Source: Flaccisagitta enflata (lineage: Eukaryota; Chaetognatha; Sagittoidea; Aphragmophora). Taken from it: DNA of 64,000 nt. The notes beneath the pieces were generated by a model. The model saw nothing but the letters and a program-made list of their open reading frames with translations. It was not told the origin of the DNA and ran no database searches. Made by a program: the position numbers and the translations under genes. The stretch is taken from positions 22,444,001 to 22,508,000 of the forward strand of contig OZ231126.1 in the NCBI GenBank assembly GCA_965153355.1, given 5' to 3'. Positions 1 to 12,477 of the stretch are shown in pieces (position 1 is the stretch's first letter; each line of letters starts with the position of its first letter).

Positions 1-940
1 TATCTTCTTCCCTTTTTTGTTTTCCATCTATTGCCGTCAGATGACGAAGGAGCGACTCGCTTCTCGCATTCGAAATTCCAATATGTTTTCTCTCCATCTC
101 CAGAAAACAACCCTTTCATTGGGGAAAAGCTCCTTCACTCGTTGCCTAGATAACCGCCTTATTCACTAGCTATTAGGATCATCTCAGCTTTTTTTCATGT
201 GTTGTTTTTTCCTAAACGAAAAAGAGAAAAACAAAAACCGCCGTCCTAGTGGAAGAGAACATTATGCTGATCTGGAATCTTTATTGTGAGTTTAACGAGG
301 CAAGTATTTCTATTTTTAAGACGCCGGGACTGAAAATGAAAAAAGGAAATTGTTCAAAATTATAAATTTTTGCTGATGTCTCTCTTTCTCGCTTATCTTT
401 CCGGTCTATGTACACGCGTATGTATATAAATGTGCACACCCTCTCTCGCAATGAACGTTTTGATAGCGCTTACGAGTCATGTGTGAACGGCGATTCCATG
501 TATGACGGTTGAAAAGTAGGCAGAGTAGAGACAAGTGAAAAGATTCATCAGCAGTTATCTGCCTTTTGCTATACTCTTCAAGCTAAGTCTGATCTCAGTA
601 TGCCGCTTTAAATAGAACACAAGAATGCCACCAACCCAACTCTTGGATGACATATTTGCAGAAAAAAAACTTCAAAGACCTTTTTTTGGTTTGCCTCTCA
701 CTGACATTACACACCTGTAATAATGGCTTTTTGCACGCGTATCCTCATATCCTGAGTAACCCTCTGCCCTAACTCACACACACAAGAGCCAGTTCAATGG
801 CATCTGAATTTGGTATCGTCTTAAAACTTGCGATGATGCGACTTTTTACTCCTTTTTCCTTCCTTTTTTTTGCCCTTGAGGAAAGGAGAAATAAACTTTG
901 TCTCTTTCTGGCGATAAAAAGTGACATTAATAATTCTGTC

Positions 941-1156
941 AGGGCGTGTTTCTAGTGAAGATGAAAAACGCGTTTGTACCCGTGAAACGCGATAACAGCG
1001 TGAACACATATTCAAGAATTTCAACTGTCCCACGAGGGAGTGAGCAAAGTGAGTGAGCGAGCCCGTGAACGGAGTGAGCGGTGCGAGCAAACGAACATAG
1101 CGAGCGACCGAGTGGCCAGTTAAAAACGCGATCGTCTTTGACTAGAAACGCCCCCT
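941..1156. mobile_element. Short TIR element (MITE), GAGCGA-rich family, copy 1
   Basis: Ends are inverted: AGGGCGTGTTTCTAGT on the left and ACTAGAAACGCCCCCT on the right. The interior carries GTGAGTGAGCGAGCCC and GTAGCGAGCGACCGAG-like strings shared with 14409-14619. I see no clear target-site duplication. Confidence 0.65.
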
Positions 1157-1389
1157 CAGTGCAAAAGTCTCTCGAAAGTGGATGAAATAGATGGCAAAGG
1201 TGATTTTGTGGTAATGTTGGATTTCGTTACGACGAAGAGATGGCAGACTTGAGACTTGATGTTTTGATGTACATCCCGCACTGAGCTCTAAATGGCAGCG
1301 CATGAGTCTAGTTGGCCTCTTTTGGGCGCAGTTCTTGCGGCACTGCCACTGCACAAACACGTCATTGGCCATCTAGATCACTAACCTTG

Positions 1390-2090
1390 CCATACCGTAA
1401 ACGGCTATGGTAGCGTGCGCTGCCTCGTTCTCGAAATCGATATGATACTCTTGCCAAAAGCTGACGCCAAAAGCTGACGCCGTCTGCTTTGATATCATGA
1501 TGCAGTCAGTATTGATACCAAGACCGTCTGCCTTGATTAGATGCCGTAAAGGAGTCGACGTCAACACTATAACGCCGCTTAAGTGCCGTGATGCGGTCAG
1601 CATGAAAATTGAGACAGTTGGCGTTGATGTTGAGACTGTATGCTCTGATGCCATGAGGTAGTCAGTGTCAACGCCATAACGCCGCTTGCAGCTTGCTTAC
1701 CAATTGTCATGATGACGTCGACAAAAAAAGTTGAGACAGTTGGCGTTGATGCCAAGACCGTCTGCTCGCCATAACGCCGCTTGTGTGTCATGATGCTGTT
1801 GGCGCCAATGCCACGATGCTGTTGGCGTCAATGCCATGATGCCATGATGCCATGATGCTGTTGGCGTCAATACCATGATGCGGTAGGTATAAAAATCGAG
1901 ACAGTCCATAATGATGCCGAGATTATCCGCTTTGATTCCATCAAGCAGATGGCGTCGACGCCATATATGTCTTTTGCTGCTCGGCGTCGCTGCCACGATT
2001 TGGTCGGCGTCAAAGGCGAGACATTCGGCGTCTTTGATGGGCAAAGTGGCGATGCTTTTATCTCATCGCCGATGAATGTCTCCACGACGT
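1390..2090. repeat. Degenerate minisatellite (TGTTGGCGTCAATGCCATGA type)
   Basis: Many diverged copies of a roughly 22-50 base unit mixing GTTGGCGTTGATGCC, AAGACCGTCTGC and CATGATGCGGTCAG. Frames on both strands are interrupted and repetitive; no gene is supported. Confidence 0.65.
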
Positions 2091-2199
2091 CACCTTTTGG
2101 CCCCAACACAAAAAAGAAGGACGCAGAACATCAAACGCACTTTTAGTTCCTTTTTGGAATCATTTCTCTTTTGTTTCTTCATAAAAAAACATTTCTAGC

Positions 2200-2600
2200 T
2201 CGTCTTCTTCTTCTTCTTTTTCTACTGCTTTTCCTTTTCCCTCTTATTCTCTCTCTCTTCTCTTCGTCTTTTTCTCTTCTTCTTCTTCCTTTCTTCTTCG
2301 TCTTTTTGTCATTCTTTCTTCTTCATCATTTTCATCCTCTTTCCTTCTTTTTCTTCTTCTTCTTCTTTTTTACTTTCTTCTTCTTCTTCTTCTTCTTCTT
2401 CTTCCTTCCTCTTCTTCTTCTTCTTCTTCTTCTTCTTCTTCTTCTTCTTCTTCTTCTTCTTCTTCTTCTTCTTCTTCTTCTTCTTCTTCTTCTTCTTCTT
2501 CTTCTTCTTCTTCTTCTTCTTCTTCTTCTTCTTCTTCTTCTCCTTTTTCATCATCCTCTTCTTCTTCCTCTTTTTCTTCTTCGTCTGTTTGTCATTCTTT
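2200..2600. repeat. (TTC)n polypyrimidine tract
   Basis: About 400 bp of almost pure pyrimidine on the plus strand, with an uninterrupted (CTT)n core near 2411-2540. Translates only to poly-Leu/Ser/Phe or poly-Lys. Confidence 0.9.
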
Positions 2601-2977
2601 TACAATTTTTTTTTAAGTTAATCTATTCTTCATCCTCCACTGCTCTCTGCCTTTGCCAACAATCTCTTACAACCAATCTCATTTCCTTCCAATTCTGATT
2701 AATCCAATCAGTTGTAATAAAGTTATGGTTCATTATACAAATTGTCACACCGCTAATGTTCTTGCGAAATCAATTACTAGATTGAATTTATCATCATCAT
2801 CATCGTAAGCATACATAATATTTTTGAATTCGTCTTACCACCTGAACCATGCAAGCTGATTTGATTTCTTCAATGTCTTCTGATGTCTTACTCTACATCC
2901 TCCAGAGTTTCTTTTAGAACTTTTTCAATTACCTTTCCATTTTTTTTTTCAACTTTTAAGTTTTCGTTTTGTTCCTT

Positions 2978-3055
<78 letters not shown>

Positions 3056-3069
3056 TATATATATATATT
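2978..3069. repeat. (TA)n microsatellite
   Basis: About 45 TA units with two small interruptions; a self-complementary, easily melted tract. Confidence 0.95.
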
Positions 3070-3424
3070 CACAGTTTCTATAACTTCATTAATTACTATC
3101 CATCGCATTTTTTCATCTTTTTTCAACTGTGTGCGCTGATCTTATTTTTCCTTTTTAATTTTCTATTTCTTCATCTTCTTTTGACTTATGTTTGTCAGTT
3201 ATCACTTATCACTTCAGTAACTCTATTCTTATTACTGCCCTGCCTACCTGCACGCGAGACTTGGCAGCTGCATCTGGTCTCAGTTTTGATATGTAAACTC
3301 GCACATGGGTGCAGGTAGCCATCCAACTCTGAACTGCCCTAACTCCTCAACAGTCTTCTCCTCCACACACACAATACGCGCATCCAAATGCGCGTTTTTG
3401 CCAACTTTTAACTTGTGCATTATA

Positions 3425-3540
3425 GACAGATCGATGGGAATAACGGATTGATAATACTGACGGACCTACCGACCATCGGACCCATGGACCGACTGACGGA
3501 CGGACAAAGCCTCATGTAGAGGGGCGTGTCTCAATCGAAA
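3425..3540 (+). mobile_element. Helitron-like (HINE) copy, 3' part only
   Basis: CGGACCTACCGACC, GACTGACGGACGGACAAAGC and CCTCATGTAGAGGGGCGTG match the 3' half of the family. Neither the AACAAGGCC end nor a clean terminal hairpin is present. Confidence 0.45.
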
Positions 3541-3599
3541 ATTGTGCCAGTATGGGTCATGAAAAAGCTTCTGATATACTCTTGGCTTATGAGGTGTTA

Positions 3600-3785
3600 A
3601 TGATTGTTCTTTTTTTCTTTTTCTTCTCCCTCTTGTGCCTTCTTCTCCCTCTTCTCCCTCTTCTTCGTCTTCTTCTTCTTCTTCTTCTTCTTCTTCTTCT
3701 TCTTCTTCTTCTTCTTCTTCTTCTCATGCTTCTTCTTCTTCTTCTCATTCTTCTTCTTCTTCTAATTCTTCTCTCTCGCTTCCTC
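3600..3785. repeat. (TTC)n tract
   Basis: Pyrimidine tract with a CTTCTT core at about 3660-3723 and small A/G interruptions. Confidence 0.9.
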
Positions 3786-3914
3786 TTCCCCCTCGTGGCA
3801 ATAAAGACGTACATTAATCCTCATTTGCGTCTAATACAAAACCTCTCAGAAAACTCACCTTCGCTCGATGGCGTCATTCTGCCATCGAAAACCGGCCAAA
3901 CTCGCGCTCGTTCG

Positions 3915-3917
<3 letters not shown>

Positions 3918-3945
<28 letters not shown>

Positions 3946-3977
3946 TCTCTTTCTCTTTCTCTCTCTCTCTCTCTCAA
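3918..3977. repeat. (CT)n microsatellite
   Basis: Mixed CTCTCT and CTTTCT units. Confidence 0.9.
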
Positions 3978-4323
3978 GATTTCTTCTCTCTTTCTCTACA
4001 CATGTGAACATTTGACAGTAGAGTTGGCGGTGGCAGCAGCGGCAGCGCAGCGGCGATGTTCGGCAGCGGTGGATTGACACGTTCCAGCGGTTCCGTTTGT
4101 CTTCGGATCTCGGGTTGTCGACTGGCTCTCTATCGCTTACTCGCGCTTTCTCGTTGGTTTCCACGAAACCTTCGCAGATCATCAGGGTTCTGCGCGTCCA
4201 GAGGAAATAAGATATGCCTCCTCTCTCTCTCTCAACTGTCTCACCTTATTCTCTGCCCACGCTCCATCTTGCTTATTTTTTCTGTGATTTGATGACACGT
4301 GCATGAAAATAAATGAGGAAGGA

Positions 4324-4515
<192 letters not shown>

Positions 4516-4711
4516 CCAAATGGGGATATGTCGATGACTCGAAGTGCACTCGGGCCATCTAGTTAAGTAAACGCATCATGTTGGTGACAAAAAGATTTTC
4601 CCTTTTTGAGCAAAGATCTCGACCGGTGTCGTTTATCATCGAATATGGCGAATGACAAACAAAGTCAAAGAAAGAAGAAAGTGAGTCGGAAAAAAAGAAG
4701 ACAGTTTAAGA

Positions 4712-4992
4712 TACAGTACGTTTAGTTCAAAGACGGCTTTTTTGGAGGCTCTCCTCTTAGTCACATCTTTGCACAAACTGTTATAGTCTATACATTTTCT
4801 CAAAGCTAACGCTTGTCTTTGTTGCCTGAAAAAATTTCAGCTCAATCGGAGCATGTTAACCTTGAGAAAAAGAAATTCGAGAGTTTCCCCCCGGTTCGAA
4901 CCCGCGGTGTGACAAAGAGAAATCTTATCACTTTGAAAATTGAAAGTCTAGTGTGTTAACCACTAGACCAAACCGCGAGCTCACTGGTAAAA
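4712..4992 (-). repeat. tRNA-derived SINE, copy 1
   Basis: On the minus strand the head has an A-box-like TGGTCTAGTGGTTAA and a B-box-like GGGTTCGAACC. A tRNA-unrelated body follows (GCTCCGATTGAGCTGAAATT, reading TGAGCTGAAATTTTTTCAGG) and a tail ending TTTGAACTAAACGTACTGTA. The same parts recur in the same order at 10166-10446, which defines an interspersed family. Pol III would transcribe it from the internal boxes. Confidence 0.75.
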
Positions 4993-5266
4993 CTGATTTT
5001 CTTGTATTTAAATTTAACTGACTGAATCGAACGGGCTCCGCCGAGTTTCGCGAAACGAACATTTTGAAAACGATGATTTGTGCCAGAGCGGTGCAGAAAC
5101 CTTTCCTCTTTGACAGCTTGCCAAATCTGCTACGATAACGATAGCAAGACGCGGATTTCACCATTAGAAAGCCCTTGAAAAGCTCTTTACGGTGATCATG
5201 AATATTATCCTTATTCTTTATCTCAAAATAACGCAATAAACTATACTTTGAGCAAAATTGGTTATA

Positions 5267-5453
5267 AACAAGGCCAAGTAGGCCAATAAGGTGCAACGTG
5301 TGGATCGTCGAACGAATGCGTTACTAGTGTCACTAGACCATTTGGGTGGCAGGAGCAGAGGTCTTATAAACAAAAATCATAAAAAGTAAAGTGTGACGGA
5401 TCATAAATCGACCGACCACCGACGGACAAAGCGGGTGTAGAGTCGCGTATGAC
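5267..5453 (+). mobile_element. Helitron-like (HINE) copy, decayed
   Basis: Begins AACAAGGCC, has GGTGGCAGGAGCAG and CCGACGGACAAAGCGGGTG, and ends in TAGAGTCGCGTATGAC, a degraded hairpin. Confidence 0.5.
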
Positions 5454-5502
5454 ACTAAAGGAAAATTTCATTTGAAGCGTCAAGAATGAAATTAAGACAG
5501 AA

Positions 5503-5531
5503 CACCTGTGTGTGTGTGTGTGTGTGTGTGT
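5503..5531. repeat. (GT)n microsatellite
   Basis: Short pure TG run. Confidence 0.9.
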
Positions 5532-5619
5532 ACGAAATGCTTCTATGAAGATGGCGAAAATCTATCATCCACCAGCCGCTCGCTAGAGGAAAATGAGTGA
5601 TTGTACAATTTTTATTTGA

Positions 5620-5725
<106 letters not shown>

Positions 5726-5739
5726 AATCGAGTATATGA

Positions 5740-6120
5740 ATTTCTGGCTTCAAATCAAGATTTTTTGTCATTTTGCAATTCTAATACTAGTAAGTAGTCC
5801 CATACAAAAATAATGATTAATGAATTTTTTATCATTTTAAATGAAATTTATTAGTCTCACTAATTCTCTTAGAATCTTGCTGTGATGTTTAAATAATCTT
5901 TTCTGAGTATAAAATTACAATTGGTCAGATTCCCACACCTGAAATATGTGAAAAAAAAAATTATTCAGATTTCTTTATTAATTATCCTAAAGATATTTGA
6001 AAAAAAAATTTATCTATTTTGCTTAATTAGTGGCTAATGAAATAAGGAATAATTTTTTTTGCTCAAAACTATCATTTTTACTCTAAAAATAATATCAATT
6101 TAAATATATTCTTAATCTTT
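5740..6120. other. AT-rich unique-looking DNA
   Basis: No gene, splice-flanked frame or clear repeat seen. Confidence 0.5.
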
Positions 6121-6129
6121 TTAATCATA

Positions 6130-6336
6130 TGCATGCAACTATACCTTACTTTGTCCATCTGTCCATCTGTTGTCTATCTCTGTTTGTTGGTCCATCACAC
6201 TTTCACTTTTTTAAAATAATTTCATTTCCTTAAGTCATTTTAAGTCATTTTAGAGTATACTAGGTCATTTTAAGTCATTCTAAGACATTCTAAATCATGA
6301 GAACCTCACACGCGACTTATAGCCTTGTTGAAAAAA
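6130..6336 (-). mobile_element. Helitron-like (HINE) copy with internal TAAGTCATTT tandem repeats, decayed
   Basis: Inverted copy: the TTTGTCCATCTGTCC tract is followed by four or five 10-11 base repeats (TAAGTCATTT), then CACACGCGACTTATAGCCTTGTT. Confidence 0.45.
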
Positions 6337-6906
6337 AAATATAAAGGATTTAAAAAATTAAAAAGATTTGTATTTCTATTATATTTTCTATTAAAAAATA
6401 TTTGAAATTGTGTACAAATTTCATTGATTTATTTAAACATTCAAGTTATAAACAAAAAGTATAAAACAGCAAAATATAGATAGATAAGATAAAAGTGCAA
6501 ATTTTCAAAAATGATCAAAATTTTACAAAATACTAGAAATCAAACAAATACAATATCTTTTGTCTAAAAGCCTCAATTCATATCAGTATTCATTGTATAC
6601 AGCAAGAAACAAAATTGTTAATACAAAATAAAAAGAATATAACCCAATATCAAATTAAAATAGCTGACTAATTGACTGACTGATTTCAATCTTCAAACCT
6701 TTATGCAAAAAAAAAAAAAACATGATTTTTTTTTAAATTAAGATATTTTATGCCTGGGTTTCTGACCGCAAAAAGGATAATATTAATCGAGAATTGTCAC
6801 TGTTTATTTGTCTCAAAGAGGAACGGACTTAATCACCTGTACCTGATGATTACGGCATACAAGACCATAAGATGATAACAAACAGAACACACCTGGTATT
6901 TGTCCC

Positions 6907-7115
6907 TTTTAAGTCGCGTGCTAAGCGACTCTACACCCTGCTATGTCAGTCCGTCGGTATGTCGGTCGGTTGCTCCATTGGTTGGTCTCCTTTTAACTTT
7001 TTTGGCCCTTTTGAGATTTTCGAGCATACTACTGCCCAGATGCGCTAGTGACCTTCTCCAGCACTGCTCCAGCCCACCCGCATGCGACTAGGGTAGCCGT
7101 GTATCCGGCATTGTT
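6907..7115 (-). mobile_element. Helitron-like (HINE) copy
   Basis: Inverted: AGTCGCGTGCTAAGCGACT hairpin end, a GTCCGTCGGTATGTCGGTCG tract, CCACCCGCATGCGACTAGGG and GTGTATCCGGCATTGTT end. Near complete. Confidence 0.65.
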
Positions 7116-7483
7116 AATCAAAGAATAAAGGTCTTATAGAGTTTTAAGGTTTCGCATTTAAATGTCAATGAGCGCGGCGCGCGTGATCGCTTTCGAAAGA
7201 CGCGACGTAGACGCAAATAACGATGTTCGTAACGTAAGACTTTAAACTACTGTAAGGGGTCTAAAATTTACAGAGCACATGCCTGATGAGCCAACCAACG
7301 CAAGATAAAGGAGAAAACGTTACGCGTTTGAGGCCTATATTGTTTCAAAACAAACTGAACTGGGTTGAAAATCAGGGGCGAATAAAGATCTCCGAAATTT
7401 TCCAGTTTTACTTCACTGTAATTTTGATGTGTTTCAAGTTGCAAAATGATCAAGTATCACTAAAAAAAAGTTGTTTTGATGAA

Positions 7484-7600
7484 AACAAGGCCGGATTTAC
7501 GGCCAATACCACTTTCCAACTCGATCACCACGGACCGACGGACCAGCGGACGGACGGACAAAGCCTCTTATAGAGTTGCGTGTCCGCAACTAATAAAAAA
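7484..7600 (+). mobile_element. Helitron-like (HINE) copy with internal deletion
   Basis: AACAAGGCCGGATTTACGGC passes straight into the ACTTTCCAACTCGATCACCA block and a (GGAC)n tract, ending in the hairpin AGTTGCGTGTCCGCAACT and an A-run. It lacks the GGTGGGCAGGGC section. Confidence 0.65.
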
Positions 7601-8064
7601 AAAAAGAAATAGACAAATGAATTCGGGATCTTTAAAAATTGTCCCAAATCATAAATTTAATAAAATGTGATGTGAAGACAATTTCTTTTAAGAGTGACCT
7701 ACACGCTTCTCTTTTTATAAGAACTCTGTTTATAAGAACTTCAGCCTCAAATTCAATCAAAAATTAAGAACATTCCAAGAACATGCTGAGCCTTAGATTT
7801 AAAAATAAGAGTACAATTTTTAAAAATTAGTAATATTAGATCAAAAACCTCAAATGATTGATATTTTGATAATGATTCTTAAAATAACAATTCATCTAAA
7901 TGTTTTTGACAATTGCTTAAAAAAACACTATTTTAATATAGATGTACAATTATAAAGATATTATCTAATTGAAAAACAAATGCATGATAAAAACGCTTGA
8001 GCCTCAAAATACGGCTAAAAATGAGAATGCTGAGGCTCACTTAAAAAATCAATGTTCTTTTAAA

Positions 8065-8352
8065 ATGAAAAGCGTGTAAAGCAAATAGAGTGCAAAAATG
8101 ATAACATTACTTTTAGTAAATAATATATTTTTTGCAACAAAATGATTTTGATTGAAGTCTTAAAATTGTCAGAATACAATAATAGTACAAAAATAGGCTA
8201 AATTAGCAACATTGAAAATATTCAGATTATCAATTTTCTACTAGAATAGGTTAGTATTCAAACACAATTCAGACACAATTTTCCATAAAAATATACAGCA
8301 TTAAAACTACAAGAGAGTCCTTGAGAAAACTTATCGCATTTTGATGCATTTT
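8065..8352. repeat. Interspersed repeat, copy 1 (related to 51055-51437)
   Basis: Shares GTACAAAAATAGGCTAAA, AATATACAGCAT and GATGCATTTTTAG in order with 51055-51437 and 51640-51858, at moderate divergence. Confidence 0.6.
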
Positions 8353-8548
8353 TAGTTGCGGACACGCAACTCTAAGAGGCTTTGTCCGTCTATCTGTGCG
8401 TCCATCCGTAGAGGTGATCAAGTCAAAAAGTGGAAAAATAAGTGTTTTGGATACTTAATATGTATGTTTGAGTACAAAGTGCGGTTTGGGGTGTGGATGG
8501 GGGTTGGATGCCCCTGCCCACCCATCTGAATCGATATAGTGACCCCAT
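8350..8548 (-). mobile_element. Helitron-like (HINE) copy, second subfamily
   Basis: Starts TTTAGTTGCGGACACGCAAC, has GAGGCTTTGTCCGTC and GGTTGGATGCCCCTGCCCAC, and ends ATATAGTGACCCC. The same layout occurs at 24092-24305. Confidence 0.6.
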
Positions 8549-8567
8549 GTCATATAAAATAATTTAT

Positions 8568-8720
8568 TTTTAGTCTCGTGCACGCGACTCTACAACCCAC
8601 TTTGTCCGTCTGTTGGTCGCACTTTGCTTTCTCTTTGTCTAAGATTGCTTGGTGCCGTTAAGCGGCGTTTGCAGCCGGACCACTAGACAAAAGTCGTGTC
8701 CATCAGTCCGTTGGTTAACC
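8568..8720 (-). mobile_element. Helitron-like (HINE) copy, partial
   Basis: TTTTTAGTCTCGTGCACGCG, then CACTTTGTCCGTCTGTTGG; it breaks into unrelated sequence containing GCAGCCGGACCACTAGACAA, which resembles 52027-52065. Confidence 0.45.
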
Positions 8721-8819
8721 CCCTCCTGATGGATTGATTTGTATGCTCGTTTAAGAGGGGGTTTTAAGAAAGACCGAAAGCTCGCACTATCATACTCATA
8801 TATTTTGAAAGTTTGTTTT

Positions 8820-9400
8820 AATGTTGAATGAATGAATGAATTTAACTTGAGTTACAATTACAAACAAGAAATACAATGTATAAAATTTTAAAAAGCCTGC
8901 ATCGACGAATGAAAATCGTCAAAACTTTGTCTTCATCTTGAATATTTGTTTTACTATAGAATGTTTGAATATCAAATGTTTATGTTTTAATAATTAATGT
9001 TTATGTTTTTATGTTGAATGTTTATGTTTCGATATCAAATATTTATTATTTAATGTTTGTTTCAGTATTGAACGTTTATGTTTCCATTTTGAATGTTTAT
9101 GTTTCATGTTTGTTTCAAAATCCAATGTTAATGTTTAAGTATTGAATATTCGTTTTAATATTGAATCTTTGTTTTGATATCCTATGCTTTCATTTTGATA
9201 TTGAATGTTTATGTTTCAATATTGAATGTTTGTTTTAATATCAAATGTTTATGTTTTACTATTAGATGTTAGTTCCGATAATAAATTTTTGATTTAATAT
9301 CGAATGTTTATATTTTTTATTGTCGAATGTTTGTTTCAATAATGAATGTTTATGTTCAAATAACAAATGTTTATGTTTCATTTCCAATGCTGATGTCCTT
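8820..9400. repeat. Degenerate AT-rich minisatellite (GAATGTTTATGTTT)
   Basis: About 25 diverged units of roughly 20 bases built from AATATTGAATGTTTATGTTT. Confidence 0.7.
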
Positions 9401-9490
9401 TTTTTATTGTTTGTTGTTGTGGTCTTCGATGTTGTTGTTGTTGTTGTGGTAATTGGGAAAGTTGTTTCTACTAAACTTCTGATTCTCTAA

Positions 9491-9636
9491 TTTTTAGTCG
9501 CGGACATGCGACTACACCTTGCCGTGTCAGTCGGTCCGTCCGTCCGTCCCGTAACATTTTTGAATTGCGAGCGGTTTTCCCATGACTGCTCCTGCCCATC
9601 CGTCCACAATACTGGACTGGCTTGTATTCGCCTGTT
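9491..9636 (-). mobile_element. Helitron-like (HINE) copy
   Basis: TTTTTAGTCGCGGACATGCG, TTGCCGTGTCAGTCGGTCCG and GAATTGCGAGCGGTTTTCCC are close to the family consensus; the CCTTGTT end is degraded to GCCTGTT. Confidence 0.65.
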
Positions 9637-9801
9637 AATTCGATATTGTCATGGCTAACAGTTTAGACTTTGTTTCTAAAGGAACGTTTTGGAAATATTA
9701 TTAGCTGACAGAAGCTGAAGGTTACTATGACACACTTCAACAAACTCTGCCACATTCATACACACACTACATATATCTGTGACATTGCACACACCTACAT
9801 T

Positions 9802-9920
<119 letters not shown>

Positions 9921-10165
9921 TTTTTTCAAATTGACACTAATTATTGACAGATTCAAATGGGCCATCAATTTTTTTCATTACATAGAGCTGTGCAAAATCT
10001 ATCTGATGGTGAAAACCGCATGCTTTTATCATTCCTAGTTCGCGTTTGGCAGCCTGCTTAAGTTGAAAGGTGTTCGTTACGAATCTCCGATTTCGAAAAG
10101 TTTATTTCGCATTTTTGGTTGCGAAGGAAGCAAAAGGAATTTAATCAATGATGTTTGCAGCTTCC

Positions 10166-10446
10166 CACAGCTCATAGTTTGGTCTAGTGGTTAACGCTCT
10201 GGACTTCAACTGGGAATGTTTCTTATTGCTGGTGACATTTCTATGTTGAGCTACGAGTTCGAACCCGGGGGAAACTCTCGAGTTTCTTTTTCTCAAGGTT
10301 AGGTTGCTCCGATTGAGCTGAAATTTTTTCAGGCAACAAAGTCAATCATTGGCTTTAAGAAAATGTACAGATTATGACAGTTTGGGCAAAAATGTGACTA
10401 TGAGGGGAGCCTCCAAAAAAGCCGTCTTTGAACTAAACGTACTGTA
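10166..10446 (+). repeat. tRNA-derived SINE, copy 2
   Basis: Same family as the copy at 4712-4992, in opposite orientation. A-box-like TTTGGTCTAGTGGTTAACGC, B-box-like GAGTTCGAACCCG, the TGAGCTGAAATTTTTTCAGG body motif and the AACTAAACGTACTGTA tail are all present. The spacing between boxes is longer than in a tRNA, so it is not a functional tRNA gene. Confidence 0.75.
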
Positions 10447-10880
10447 CATACAGACGGACAGACAATGACTGTTTGATAGTTTGAGGGAGAAACGACATAA
10501 GTGAATAAGATGGACAAATAAAGCAGGCAAGCGAAAAGATAAACAGACAGACTGACGAACTGAAAGACAGACGGACAGAGAGACAGACCGACAGAAGAAC
10601 AGGCAGAAAGACAGACAGACCAAGACAGACAGACAGAAAGACAGAAAGACAGAGAGACAGCCCGACAGAGAAAAAGACAGACAGATAGACAGGCAATCAG
10701 GCAGACAGACAGATAACAGACAGACAAAATCACATTCGTACAGGAAGACAAGCAGACAGACAGATAGACAGACAGCGAGACAGCAAGACAGACAGACATT
10801 TGCTATGACTGCCAGACTCAATGATAGGGACTAAGAAACAAATACACAGGCAAACAGACAGTGAGACTGGCATTCTTTAG
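10446..10880. repeat. Degenerate (GACA)n tract
   Basis: Diverged GACAGACA units over about 430 bp, directly following the SINE tail. Confidence 0.85.
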
Positions 10881-11036
10881 AAGGAAAATCATTTGCAGGC
10901 CGACAGACTAACGGAGCTGTAGCCTAAGGACTGTGTCTCGACTTCGTTGATCTCCGCGCGCGCAAACGCATTGACGCAAAAATGAAGATTGAGAGAGATA
11001 AAAAACGAAAGATGTAACGACAACCACAATAATGAT

Positions 11037-11082
11037 GGAGAAAAAGAAGAAGAAGAAGAAGAAGAAGGAGAAGAAGAAGAAG

Positions 11083-11114
<32 letters not shown>

Positions 11115-11313
11115 GAGGAGGAAGAGGAGGTAGTGTTGACGATAGTCCATTTAGCCTTGGACCGTAGTTGAGCAAGAATAAGAACACAGGTTGTAGAATA
11201 GAAGAAGAAGAAGAAGGGAAGAAGAAGAAGCAGAAGAAGAAGAAGAAGAAGATGAAGAAGGTTAGGGCTGCATATACAAGGAAGAAGAAGAAGAAGAAGA
11301 AGAAGAAGAAGAA

Positions 11314-11345
<32 letters not shown>

Positions 11346-11395
11346 AGAAAAGAAAAAAAGAAGAAGAAGAAGAAAAAGAAGAAGAAGAAGAAGCA

Positions 11396-11443
<48 letters not shown>

Positions 11444-11817
11444 GAAAAAGAAGACGAAGAAAAGGAAGAAGAAGAAGAAGAAGATGAAGAAGAGAAGAAG
11501 AAGAAGAAGAAGAAGAAGAAGAAGAAGAAGAAGAAGAATAAAAAGAAGAAGAAGAAGGAGAAGAAGAAGAAGTGGAAGAAGAAGTAGTATTATATAATAG
11601 TTAAAGAAGAAGAATATTAGCATGAAGAAGAAGTAAGAAGAAGAATAAAGGTTAAATAGCTGAGAAGAAGTAGAATATTAAGAATGATAATAGCAAGGAT
11701 AGAAGAAGAAGAAGAAGAAGAAGAAGAAGAAGAAGAACAAGAAGAAGAACAAGAAGAAGAACAAGAAAAAGAAGTAAATATAAAATAAATAAATAATAAT
11801 AACACAATAAATAAGAA

Positions 11818-11849
<32 letters not shown>

Positions 11850-12262
11850 AAGAAGTAGTAGAAAAGAAGAAGTAGAAAAAGACGATTTAAATAGTGTTAA
11901 GAAGGAAGAATAGTTAAGAAGAAGAATAAGAAGAAGAAGAAGAAAAGTAAGAAGAAGAAGAAGAAGGTTAGAAGAAGAAGAAGAAGTTAAGAAGAAGAAG
12001 AAGAAGAATAAGAAGAAGAAGAATAGTTGTACAAGAAGAAGAAACGAGAAGAAGAACAAGAAAATAGATAAATAAAGAAGAAGAAGAAGAAGAAGAAGAA
12101 GAAGAAGGAAGAAGAAGAGAAAGAAACGAAGAAGAAGAATAAAGAAGAAGAAGAAGAAGAAGTAATAGTTAGTTATGAAGAAGAAGAAGTGAAGAAGAAG
12201 AAGAAGAATAAGAAGAAGGAGAATAGTGAGAAGAAGAAGAATAATTAAATAAGAATATAGAA
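11037..12262. repeat. Very long (GAA)n purine tract
   Basis: About 1.2 kb of mostly GAA on the plus strand, interrupted near 11110-11200, 11250-11280, 11585-11700 and 11765-11815. The apparent Lys/Glu- or Leu-rich frames are repeat translations. Confidence 0.95.
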
Positions 12263-12293
12263 GAAGTTTTTTTAAAATGCAAAAATCTTAATC

Positions 12294-12477
12294 AAAACAA
12301 ACCTGTATCAAACGATACCAGCTTACCGAAGTTGTGTGCGGTTGGGCAGGGGCAGTGATAAAAACGTCTTTTTAAGCAATTGAGCAGGAGCAGTAACGCA
12401 AAAACCGCCTGTAAACACTGAAAAAAGCTAATGGGGACTGACCAACCAACATAGTCGCGTAGCACGCGACTAAAAAT
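12294..12477 (+). mobile_element. Helitron-like (HINE) copy
   Basis: GTGTGCGGTTGGGCAGGGGC, CAGGAGCAGTAACGCAAAAA and the terminal hairpin AGTCGCGTAGCACGCGACT followed by AAAAA. The AACAAG end is diverged. Confidence 0.65.

Noticed and set aside
2171-2698. Long Leu/Ser-rich frames in pyrimidine tracts (also at 10889, 27193, 44417, 56048)
   Set aside because: They are translations of (TTC)n, (TTG)n or (CT)n repeats with no splice or domain support.
10180-10272. Possible tRNA gene (GGTCTAGTGG and GTTCGAACCC boxes), also at 4896-4975
   Set aside because: Box spacing is too long and no cloverleaf forms; both belong to SINE heads.
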